NCBI GenBank assembly: GCA_903859795.1
Contig: CAIOOC010000464.1
Coordinates: 1-26,193, forward strand
DNA: 26,193 nucleotides
DNA from: an uncultured Bacteroidia bacterium
GTDB taxonomy: Bacteria > Bacteroidota > Bacteroidia > Bacteroidales > Prolixibacteraceae
Direction: 5' to 3'
Positions within the stretch are counted from its first letter, which is position 1. Each line of letters begins with the position of its first letter. The notes below the pieces were generated by a model. It was not told where the DNA came from. It saw only the letters and a program-made list of their open reading frames with translations, and did not search any database. Position numbers and translations under genes: made by a program. Shown in pieces: positions 15,419 to 23,148 of the stretch.

Positions 15419-17065
15419 ATGAGATCCAGGCTGATTCCAATACTAATTTTTTTGATGTCTGGGTTGGTCTCACCTGGCCAGATAGCTACAAATAATTATT
15501 ATTGGATAACGTTAAGAGATAAAAATGGTACCCCCTTTCAGGTGACCAAGCCCGAAGCATTTTTATCCAAAAGGGCTATCGACCGACGGGTCAGACAGTC
15601 AATCGCTATTGATCAGACCGATCTTCCTGTCTCTCCAGCCTATCTCGATAGTCTAATCAATCATGGGCTTACGATCATTCATTCATCCAAATGGCTTAAT
15701 GGAGCAACTGTTGGAACTTCTGATACCAGCCTGATCAGACAAATTTCAAAACTCCCGTTTGTTACTTCTGTAAATCTTACCAAACCGGCCCTTCAATCCA
15801 AATCGACAATCCTCAAATTCAATGAAGCAGAACTGAAAAGTGTATATAATCCGCCAAACTATGGATATGCAATCACCCAGCTAACCCAGTTAAACGGTAA
15901 TTATCTGCATAACCTGGGTTACCGGGGAAAAGGGATCCAGATAGCTATACTTGATGCCGGATTCTGGCATGTAAACCAAATTACCGCCTTCGACAGCCTC
16001 CGAAATGCCGGCCGGATTTTAGGTACACGTGATTTTGTAGATCCCACGTCTGATATTTACCAGCAGCATACTCATGGGATGAGCGTTCTTTCCTGCATGG
16101 CCGGCAATGAACCCTCCGTTTTGCTTGGGACTGCTCCCGATGCATCATATTATCTTTTCCGTTCCGAGGATGACGTCACAGAATATCCAATTGAGGAAGA
16201 TAACTGGGTCGCTGCTGCAGAATTGGCCGACAGTCTGGGTGTCGATGTGATCAATTCATCGCTGGGTTATTTCTTATTTGATGATCCTGCGATGAACCAT
16301 TCCTATTCCGACATGAACGGCACAAAAAACAGGGTAACACAGGGCGCCAATATGGCCTTTCAAAAAGGAATACTGGTATTTACAAGTGCCGGGAACGAGG
16401 CAAATAATCCATGGAGGCATATCATTTCACCCTCCGACGGAGAAAATGTAATTGGTGTAGGAGCCGTGGATAAAAATGGGATACGCGCATCGTTTAGTTC
16501 AGTTGGTCCTGCGTATGGAGGCGCAGTAAAGCCGAATGTGGCAGCCATGGGATCATTAACATTCCTCATAACAAGTGGCGGAACACCGGGCTATTCAAGT
16601 GGTACATCCTTTTCGTCACCAGTGCTTGCCGGAATGGGGGCTTGTTTATTGCAGGCCAATCCTTATTCTGACGTAAAACTGGTAAAAAAAGCTATCGAAC
16701 AAAGTGCAAGTCAATACAATAATCCCGATTCGCTATTAGGTTTTGGGATCCCCAATTTTGAAAAAGCAGATAAATACCTTAAATTATACACTGCAATCCC
16801 ATTAATTGAAAAATCTTCATGGAGTGTCTCACCAAACCCATTCACCGACTTTATTACGATTCGAAATCTTGATCGGGTTTCAGGCGGGACTTGCATCGTG
16901 AGTATTTACGATCTGAAGAGTGTCTGCCTGCGGCAAACGAGAGTTCCGGTTTCCGAGACAATCCGACTGGAAAACTTATCTAATTTACCCAATGGATTAT
17001 TGATTCTTTCCATTCGAAACGGAAAGAAAGAAGAACATTTTAAACTGATAAAAACGACCTATTAA
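15419..17065 (+). CDS. Secreted S8 (subtilisin-like) serine protease with T9SS sorting domain
   Basis: Secreted subtilase. Seen: a signal peptide (MRSRLIPILIFLMSG..., cleavage near SPGQ); an N-terminal inhibitor-like pro-region (about 25-150, including KRAIDRR and FVTSVN); the peptidase domain with catalytic Asp179 (ILDAGF), His219 (HTHGM), oxyanion-region Asn in SAGNEA, and Ser397 (GTSFSSP); and a C-terminal sorting domain (about 465-548: SVSPNPFTDFITI ... LPNGLLILSI ... HFKLIK) matching the type A Por/type IX secretion signal. The protein would cross the outer membrane by T9SS and be released or anchored to the surface. 548 aa. It leads a compact unit: the next gene begins 8 bp after its stop. 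Substrate is unknown; a nutritional or processing role is possible. Confidence 0.94.
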   Translation: MRSRLIPILIFLMSGLVSPGQIATNNYYWITLRDKNGTPFQVTKPEAFLSKRAIDRRVRQSIAIDQTDLPVSPAYLDSLINHGLTIIHSSKWLNGATVGTSDTSLIRQISKLPFVTSVNLTKPALQSKSTILKFNEAELKSVYNPPNYGYAITQLTQLNGNYLHNLGYRGKGIQIAILDAGFWHVNQITAFDSLRNAGRILGTRDFVDPTSDIYQQHTHGMSVLSCMAGNEPSVLLGTAPDASYYLFRSEDDVTEYPIEEDNWVAAAELADSLGVDVINSSLGYFLFDDPAMNHSYSDMNGTKNRVTQGANMAFQKGILVFTSAGNEANNPWRHIISPSDGENVIGVGAVDKNGIRASFSSVGPAYGGAVKPNVAAMGSLTFLITSGGTPGYSSGTSFSSPVLAGMGACLLQANPYSDVKLVKKAIEQSASQYNNPDSLLGFGIPNFEKADKYLKLYTAIPLIEKSSWSVSPNPFTDFITIRNLDRVSGGTCIVSIYDLKSVCLRQTRVPVSETIRLENLSNLPNGLLILSIRNGKKEEHFKLIKTTY

Positions 17066-17073
17066 TATTAATT

Positions 17074-18288
17074 ATGAGACGATTAATCCTTGTATTTCCG
17101 GCTATGTTTCTTATCTGTGCCTGTACCAGGCAACCAGAGATCGCCCAATGGCATGGTCCTAACCGGGATGGAAGCTATCCGGGTACGGGACTATTGAAAG
17201 AATGGCCTAAAGAAGGGCCTGGTCTTCTCTGGGCCAGCGATATGATTGGCGATGGCTATGGCTCCCCTGTAGTAACTTGTGATGGGTTGTTTGTAACAGG
17301 AGGGATCGACAGCACCGCTTACCTCTTTTCATTCGATCTGAAGGGAAAACTTAATTGGAAAGTCCCCTATGGCCCTGAATGGGAAAAGGGATTCCCGGGC
17401 TCACGGTCAGCCCCGACTGTGGTTGATGATTTGGTTTATGTCACAACGGGAAAAGGTGAAATAGCATGCCTGAAAAGGGGTGATGGCAAAAAAGTGTGGT
17501 CTGTTAATCTCTTTACCGACCTGCACGGAAAGAATACAATCTTTGGATATTCCGAAGGATTGCTTGTAAAAGATCAGATGATTTATTGTACGCCGGGAGG
17601 AGCAGATACGAACGTAGTTGCTCTGAACCGTTTTTCGGGCGCTCTCATCTGGAAATGCAAAGGGGTAGGGCAGCTCTCAGCTTTCTGTTCGCCAAAGATG
17701 CTTCAACATGGGAAACACAATATTCTGCTCACTTTTACTGAACTTTCGATGCTGGGCATTGATGCCGATAACGGGAAGCTTCTTTTCACCCATAAACAGG
17801 ATACAGCTGGTAACGTTCATTCAAATGCACCAATCTACCAGAACGGTTATCTGTGGTATGTAGCGGGTGACGGAAACCGCACAGTCAAACTTAAACTCTC
17901 AGACGATGGTGAGAGTATCAGTGAAGTCTGGCGCTCGCTCCCTTTTGATAATATCATGGGAGGTGTCGTTCAAGTCGGAAACCGGCTGATAGCTACCGGT
18001 CACCGAAAGCTCGAACTGATGTCACTGGATATGGAGAGTGGTAAAGTGATGCAGCAGCTAAAAATTGGTCGTGGTTCAACCATCCTAGCCGACGGAATGG
18101 TTTACCTCTACGACGAAAAGGGGAATGTCCATCTTGTTAATCCATCTGTAGAGGGTTTAAAAGAGATCAGCACTTTTAAAATCAGCAGGGGAACAAAGGA
18201 GCATTTTGCACATCCTGTGATAAGCAATGGCACCCTTTTTATCAGGCATGGAAAAAGTTTAATGGCTTATAATATCAAACAGGGATGA
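17074..18288 (+). CDS. PQQ-like beta-propeller repeat lipoprotein
   Basis: Lipoprotein (lipobox ICAC, Cys17) whose mature part is a PQQ-like/BamB-like beta-propeller of about seven or eight blades. Seen: the N-terminal WHGPNRDG motif followed by WPKEGPGLLW, typical of this Bacteroidota/Planctomycetes group, then recurring blade patterns such as GSPVVTCDGLFVTGG, APTVVDDLVYVTTGKGEIACL, GKKVWSV, GALIWKCKG and NGYLWYVAGDG. Known: similar proteins may be scaffolds or bind ligands; those that are true quinoprotein dehydrogenases need a metal/PQQ site, which I cannot identify here, so no enzymatic role is claimed. It follows the subtilase by 8 bp and overlaps the next gene by 4 bp (ATGA), so the three are very likely one transcript. 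Confidence 0.88.
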   Translation: MRRLILVFPAMFLICACTRQPEIAQWHGPNRDGSYPGTGLLKEWPKEGPGLLWASDMIGDGYGSPVVTCDGLFVTGGIDSTAYLFSFDLKGKLNWKVPYGPEWEKGFPGSRSAPTVVDDLVYVTTGKGEIACLKRGDGKKVWSVNLFTDLHGKNTIFGYSEGLLVKDQMIYCTPGGADTNVVALNRFSGALIWKCKGVGQLSAFCSPKMLQHGKHNILLTFTELSMLGIDADNGKLLFTHKQDTAGNVHSNAPIYQNGYLWYVAGDGNRTVKLKLSDDGESISEVWRSLPFDNIMGGVVQVGNRLIATGHRKLELMSLDMESGKVMQQLKIGRGSTILADGMVYLYDEKGNVHLVNPSVEGLKEISTFKISRGTKEHFAHPVISNGTLFIRHGKSLMAYNIKQG

Positions 18289-18587
18289 AGAAGACAGCTG
18301 TTATTCAACTTGCACTGAGTATAATTGCCGGATTTTTAATAACATGGATCGATGCGCGTCCCACATGGGATAGTACAGGTATTTCGGCATTGATGGTTTT
18401 GGTGGCTGCGGCAGTTTTCGGATATTTTACGTCGCATAAACCGTGGTTGACGGCCCTTGCAGTAAGCATGTGGATACCTTTATTCGGAATCGTTACAACA
18501 TTTAATTTTGGATCCCTTCTTGCACTTGTTCCCGGTTTTGCAGGAGCTTATTTGGGATATCTACTTAAAAGAAAAGAAATGCGATAG
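18285..18587 (+). CDS. Small hypothetical integral membrane protein (100 aa)
   Basis: Not a recognised named family. Four hydrophobic segments (about 5-21, 32-49, 54-69 and 73-93) separated by short loops (DARPTWDSTG, SHKPW), ending in a basic tail (KRKEMR), fit a small inner-membrane protein. Its ATG overlaps the stop codon of the propeller gene (ATGA), strong support for real translation and coupling. Immediately after its stop codon begins the decayed HepT sequence. Function is unknown; the subtilase-propeller context gives no specific clue. Confidence 0.75.
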   Translation: MKKTAVIQLALSIIAGFLITWIDARPTWDSTGISALMVLVAAAVFGYFTSHKPWLTALAVSMWIPLFGIVTTFNFGSLLALVPGFAGAYLGYLLKRKEMR

Positions 18588-18589
18588 CA

Positions 18590-18882
18590 GAGATTGATGG
18601 GTTCTTTATTAACAGGGAACTACGATTTGATTATTATTCAGAGGATATAATTTAAATGCGCTATTGAAAGAGATTTAGAAATTATTTGAGAGGCGATGAA
18701 TCGGATTGTGAAAGAAGAACCAGAATTTTCAATTCAAAGTGCAAGGCGGATTATTGGGTTAAGGAATCAGATCATCCATGGATACAATTCAGTATCGGAT
18801 GAAAATATGGGAAATTGTTATCAACCACATCACTGAATTAAAAAAAGAAATCGAGCGACTGATTAATGATCCTTCAAATTAG
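18590..18882 (+). pseudogene. Decayed HepT-like (DUF86) toxin gene, N-terminally truncated
   Basis: Joining three plus-strand reading phases gives a recognisable DUF86/HepT protein. Phase 1 from 18590 reads EIDGFFINRELRFDYYSED. A one-base shift near 18650 leads to KCAIERDLEII, then an in-frame TGA (18687-18689) where the family has Gly (EIIGEAMNR), then EAMNRIVKEEPEF, SARRIIGLRNQIIHGY. A second shift near 18807 leads to WEIVINHITELKKEIERL and a stop at 18880-18882. The R-x4-HxY RNase motif (RNQIIHGY) of HepT is intact, though the gene as a whole is broken. Known: HepT is an RNase toxin normally paired with an MNT nucleotidyltransferase antitoxin; no MNT gene or remnant is visible, and the 5' end abuts the stop of the membrane-protein gene, so the original start is lost. 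Confidence 0.8.
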
Positions 18883-19034
18883 TGCTTTACGTAGAGTAAT
18901 TGTAAAAGAAATCAGGTTTCCCTCCTTTGTATTTTGAAAATTTCAACTCCAAAGTACAAATTCCCATTAAGCAAAATAACAATATTTAATGTGCTTTATC
19001 CAATATTTCAGAAGTATTTGGTAATTAGGTATTG

Positions 19035-19042
19035 TATTTTTG
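19035..19042 (+). promoter_or_regulatory. Possible -7 promoter element for the GH92 gene
   Basis: TATTTTTG fits TAnnTTTG and lies 48 bp before the start codon. A TTTG at 19017-19020 is upstream, but the 14-bp spacing is short. The rest of 18883-19086 is AT-rich with short inverted words (TTTGTA at 18926 and TACAAA at 18955) and no gene that I can support. Confidence 0.3.
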
Positions 19043-19089
19043 AAAAGTATCCCCCTGGAAAATTACCCGACCAGTAAAATGACTAATTG

Positions 19090-22044
19090 ATGAGAATCCT
19101 GAGATCTCTATTCCTGATTTTCGCAAGTGCTGCGATTTTTGGCATTTATTCAACTGTTGATGCCCAGACCCGTGATTTCACTAAATTGGTCAACCCGTTT
19201 ATGGGAACTGGCGATCATGGACATACTTACCCCGGGGCGGTACTGCCGCATGGGATGGTTCAACTGAGTCCCGACACCCGGATGGAAAACTGGGACGGTT
19301 CTTCCGGCTATCACTATTCGGATAAAACAATCCTGGGATTTAGCCATACCCATTTAAGCGGAACAGGTGAACCGGAGTTTTGCGATATCCTTTTTATGCC
19401 CACAGTTGGTGATATTAAGATGGTTTCGGGAGATGAAAATAAGCCGAAGAGTGGATATCGTTCCAGCTTCAGTCATCAGAATGAGAAGGCATCTCCCGGA
19501 TATTATCAGGTTCAGCTTGATGATTACAAGGTGACAGCCGAATTAACCGCAACCGAACGAACCGGTTTCCATCGGTATACCTACCCCGCTTCAGTAAATT
19601 CCAATATTATAATCGATCTTAAACATCGCGGACATATCGTTAGTTCAGACCTTCAGATTATTAATGATTCAACGATAAGCGGACATACACTAACTACCAA
19701 ATGGGCAGTTGATAAACATATCTTCTTTTATGCCAGATTTTCAAAGCCATTTAAAAAATTCGGTATAGCAGTAAACGATACACTGGTTGATAAAATCACC
19801 AAAGTGGAAGGGAAAAATATTAAAGCCTTTTTAAGTTTTACTACCACAGAAAAGGAACAAATTCTTGTAAAGGTTGGGATATCCGCAGTTAGTGTTGATG
19901 GTGCAACGAAGAATCTTGAATCGGAAAATAGAGGTTGGGATTTCGCTTCAATAACAGATCTGGCGCGCAATGAATGGAATCAGTTCCTTTCAAAAATAGA
20001 AGTTGAGGGCGGAACAGAAAAGGAACGACGTATTTTTTATACCTCATTATACCATGCAGCATTAGCTCCAAACCTTTTTATGGACATTGACGGACAGTTC
20101 CGGGGAGCAGATCACCAGGTTCATCAGGCAAAGGGTTTTACCAATTATACCATCTTCTCATTGTGGGATGTTTTCAGAACCCAGATGCCACTGTTGACCA
20201 TTATTGAGCCGGCACGGATGAGCGATTATATGAAGACTTTTATGGAGATGTACCGCCTTGGCGGAAGTTTGCCCATTTGGGAAATCCAGGGTACACTTTC
20301 AGGAAATATGATCGGGAAACATTCACTTCCTTTAATTTTAGACGCCTACAAAAAAGGGATCAGGGATTTTGATGCAGAGCTGGCCTACAAAGGGATGAAG
20401 GCTGCAATGGAAAACCTTGATTACTATAACAATCTGGGCTTTATCCCTTCGGATATTGAAGGAACCGGTGGTTCAGTGGCAAAAGTGATGGAATACTCGT
20501 TTAATGACTGGTGCCTCGCCGAAATGGCCAACATCCTGAATAAAAAGGAGGATTACCTGCTTTATCAACAGCGCGCACAGTTTTATCGGAATACATTTGA
20601 TCCATCGACAGGTTTTATGCGACCGAAGAACCGGGATTACACCTGGGTAAAACCTTTCGATCCGGCTGAACCGAGCGGGAATTTTGTGGAGGGGAATTCC
20701 TACCAATACAGCGCGTTTGTACCGCATGATGTAAATGGTTTAATTCAGTTACTGGGTGGGGATATCAAATATGTGACATGGCTCGATTCACTTTTTACTC
20801 ATAAAAGCATGTTTGATAAAAATGTCGTCGATGCCAGCGGGCTGATCGGCCAGTATGCGCATGGAAATGAACCAAGTCATGAAATCGCTTATCTCTACAA
20901 TTATGCCGGAGCGGCTCCAAAGACGCAGAACTATGTCCGCGAGATACTTAGCTCACTATATGATGATGCTCCTGCAGGACTGAGCGGGAATGAGGATTGC
21001 GGACAAATCTCCGCATGGTACATCATGAGTGCTATGGGTTTTTATCCTGTGCTGCCGGGTGAACCATCCTATTCAATCGGTAGCCCCTTGTTTGAAAAGG
21101 TTTCGATCAACCTCGAAAACGGTAAGCGATTTATCATTCGTGCAGAAAATGTTTCGGACAAAAACAGGTATATTCAGTCAGCCACCCTGAATGGGAAAAC
21201 GTATACCCGATCGTGGTTTAAACATCAGGAAATCCTCGATGGCAGCGAATTCGTCTTTGAAATGGGCGACAAACCAAATTACAACTGGGGAACAGCAATG
21301 GAGGACAGGCCTTTCACCGGAAAACTGGCACAGGCAGTCGCAATGCCCTGGTATACCATCAAAGACAATTACTTCTTCGACAAAGCGACAGTTTCACTTG
21401 GAAGCCAAACAACCGGAACCAAAATATTTTATACCATTGACGGGAGTGAACCGACAGAAAAATCTATTCCTTATACAATGCCATTTGAATTGCAACAGAC
21501 CTCAGAAATTAAATTTTTTGCTAAAAAAGATGGCTTACTCAGAACAACAGTTGTAACTGCTAAAATTGAAAAATTAAAGAGGATAGATTTTAGTAATTTT
21601 AAAAATTACGAGGGTGAACATTTTCTTCCGGGGTTGGAGTACAAATACTTCGAAGATCATGTGATGTATGTTGATGAACTTGATAAGTTAAAACCTAAAA
21701 AGAGCGGAATAACGCCCGATTTCAATATTGAAGAGCGTGATAATGACGGGCTTTTTGCATTTACATATTCCGGCTATATCCGAATTCCGAAGGAGGGAGT
21801 TTATACTTTTTATCTTTCGACAAATGACGGTGGTGTCCTTTATCTGAACGGCGACCGGTTTATTGATGCTGATGGTCCGCGTACGGCAACCCCCGCATCC
21901 CGAACAATCGCTTTAAAAGCAGGAACTTATACGATTGGGGAAAAATATTTCCAAATGGGAGGAGGATTTTCGAATGTGGTAAGCTGGAAAGGACCCGGGA
22001 TTAGTAAAGAGATTATACCGGCATCTGTGCTGTTTCATGAGTAG
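19090..22044 (+). CDS. GH92 alpha-mannosidase with CHB_HEX-like and PA14 domains
   Basis: Exported, calcium-dependent exo-alpha-mannosidase of glycoside hydrolase family 92. The ATG at 19090 is chosen over the adjoining TTG because it starts the signal peptide (MRILRSLFLIFASAAIFG..., cleavage near VDAQ). Seen: the N-terminal beta-sandwich (about 27-280) with NPFMGTGDHGHTYPGA, LPHGMVQLSPDT and FSHTHLSGTG; the (alpha/alpha)6 catalytic domain (about 300-750) with TIFSLWDVFRTQMPL, EGNSYQYSAFVPHD, GNEPSHE and SGNEDCGQISAW (Asp636 region, general base in the family); a chitobiase C-terminal-like Ig domain (about 760-830, IFYTIDGSEPT); and a PA14 carbohydrate-binding domain (about 840-984, STNDGGVLYLNG). 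Linkage preference (1,2; 1,3; 1,4; 1,6) cannot be read with confidence. It leads the sugar cassette with the two genes downstream. Confidence 0.95.
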   Translation: MRILRSLFLIFASAAIFGIYSTVDAQTRDFTKLVNPFMGTGDHGHTYPGAVLPHGMVQLSPDTRMENWDGSSGYHYSDKTILGFSHTHLSGTGEPEFCDILFMPTVGDIKMVSGDENKPKSGYRSSFSHQNEKASPGYYQVQLDDYKVTAELTATERTGFHRYTYPASVNSNIIIDLKHRGHIVSSDLQIINDSTISGHTLTTKWAVDKHIFFYARFSKPFKKFGIAVNDTLVDKITKVEGKNIKAFLSFTTTEKEQILVKVGISAVSVDGATKNLESENRGWDFASITDLARNEWNQFLSKIEVEGGTEKERRIFYTSLYHAALAPNLFMDIDGQFRGADHQVHQAKGFTNYTIFSLWDVFRTQMPLLTIIEPARMSDYMKTFMEMYRLGGSLPIWEIQGTLSGNMIGKHSLPLILDAYKKGIRDFDAELAYKGMKAAMENLDYYNNLGFIPSDIEGTGGSVAKVMEYSFNDWCLAEMANILNKKEDYLLYQQRAQFYRNTFDPSTGFMRPKNRDYTWVKPFDPAEPSGNFVEGNSYQYSAFVPHDVNGLIQLLGGDIKYVTWLDSLFTHKSMFDKNVVDASGLIGQYAHGNEPSHEIAYLYNYAGAAPKTQNYVREILSSLYDDAPAGLSGNEDCGQISAWYIMSAMGFYPVLPGEPSYSIGSPLFEKVSINLENGKRFIIRAENVSDKNRYIQSATLNGKTYTRSWFKHQEILDGSEFVFEMGDKPNYNWGTAMEDRPFTGKLAQAVAMPWYTIKDNYFFDKATVSLGSQTTGTKIFYTIDGSEPTEKSIPYTMPFELQQTSEIKFFAKKDGLLRTTVVTAKIEKLKRIDFSNFKNYEGEHFLPGLEYKYFEDHVMYVDELDKLKPKKSGITPDFNIEERDNDGLFAFTYSGYIRIPKEGVYTFYLSTNDGGVLYLNGDRFIDADGPRTATPASRTIALKAGTYTIGEKYFQMGGGFSNVVSWKGPGISKEIIPASVLFHE

Positions 22045-22152
22045 ATTGTATCGTTAATTTTTGGAATTTGTGAAGGAATTTAATTTATGTCGTAAAATTT
22101 GAACTAGCAGGTTCTTAATTTGATAATTGAAACATTAGAATTGTTGAAATTC

Positions 22153-23148
22153 ATGGAAAATAAAATTAAATGGGGAATCCTGAGTACAGGGCATATCTCG
22201 AAAAAGTTTGCCGATGCACTTGCAATTTTGCCCGATGCAGAACTTGTGGCAGTAGCATCCCGGGATATTACTACGGCCAGGAACTTTGCCGAAAAATATA
22301 ATGCTCCAAAGGCCTATGGTACCTATGAGGAGCTGGCAGATGATCCGGATATTGACGTGATCTATATCGGCACACCCCACACCTTTCACCTCGAAAACAG
22401 CGTGATGTGCATGCGCAAAGGGAAAGCCGTTCTATGTGAAAAGGCTTTTACAATCAACGCTGCTGAGGCACGGGAGATGGTTCGGGTTGCACGTGAAGAA
22501 AATGTTTTCCTTATGGAGGCGATGATCACGCGTCATGTCCCGCTAATCAATAAAGTATTAACCTGGATAAAGGATGGTAGGATCGGCGAGGTGCGTATCG
22601 TGAGGGCTTCGCGATGCGCCCGTGGTATATTCCCCCCTGGTGCCCGACAAATGAATCCCGAATTGGGAGGGGGTAGTCTGCTTGACGTTGGCGTCTATGT
22701 GATCTCATTTGCTTCAATGATCTTTCAGAAAACACCTGTCGAAACAACCGGTGTCGGCCATATTGGCGACTGGGGATCCGATGATCAGGGTATTGCAATC
22801 CTGAAGTACGATAACGGTGCAATGGCCGATTTATCATTTGCATTAAATACAGCAGCAGTAAATGAAGCCTATATTTTTGGTACAGAGGGATACATAAAAA
22901 TTGAGGATGTATTTGCTGTCCCTACCAGGGCTTCATTAGTGATCAATAAGGCAGAAGCAGATGTACTTTCAGAGCCCATTATTGGGAACGCACTTAACTA
23001 CGAAGCCGAAGAGGTGATGCGCTGCATAAAGGCAGGCCTGAAAGAATCTCCGCTTATGCCGCTCGACGAATCCATTCAGATCATGGAAATCATGGATAAT
23101 ATCCGGAAACCATGGGGATTGGTTTATTCAAATGATAAACGTGAATAG
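22153..23148 (+). CDS. Gfo/Idh/MocA-family oxidoreductase
   Basis: NAD(P)-dependent sugar or cyclitol oxidoreductase, cytoplasmic (no signal peptide). The ATG at 22153 gives MENKIKWGILSTGHISKKF, in which the Rossmann motif follows immediately; the frame is open upstream to a TTG at 22120 but that would place a hydrophobic stretch before the fold. Seen: N-terminal Rossmann domain with GxxxTGHIS, VASRD, the IGTPHTFH strand and the EKAFTIN motif, where the common EKP is EKA, as in the dihydrodiol-dehydrogenase-like subgroup; C-terminal domain with GGGSLLDVGVYVI. 331 aa is typical. It overlaps the GH2 start by up to 17 bp, and follows the GH92 gene by about 110 bp. It probably processes a sugar released by the neighbouring glycosidases, but the substrate is unknown. 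Confidence 0.9.
   Translation: MENKIKWGILSTGHISKKFADALAILPDAELVAVASRDITTARNFAEKYNAPKAYGTYEELADDPDIDVIYIGTPHTFHLENSVMCMRKGKAVLCEKAFTINAAEAREMVRVAREENVFLMEAMITRHVPLINKVLTWIKDGRIGEVRIVRASRCARGIFPPGARQMNPELGGGSLLDVGVYVISFASMIFQKTPVETTGVGHIGDWGSDDQGIAILKYDNGAMADLSFALNTAAVNEAYIFGTEGYIKIEDVFAVPTRASLVINKAEADVLSEPIIGNALNYEAEEVMRCIKAGLKESPLMPLDESIQIMEIMDNIRKPWGLVYSNDKRE

Noticed and set aside
20869..20883. His-Glu after GNEPS in the GH92 enzyme as a sign of alpha-1,2 specificity
   Set aside because: I recalled a His-Glu pair linked to 1,2 specificity in a characterised enzyme, but the spacing to the catalytic Asp here did not match what I remembered, so the claim was dropped.
21191..21556. A 121-codon plus-strand frame within the GH92 gene
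   Set aside because: It overlaps the conserved end of the GH92 catalytic domain in another phase and reads as basic, Gln-rich text with no motif.
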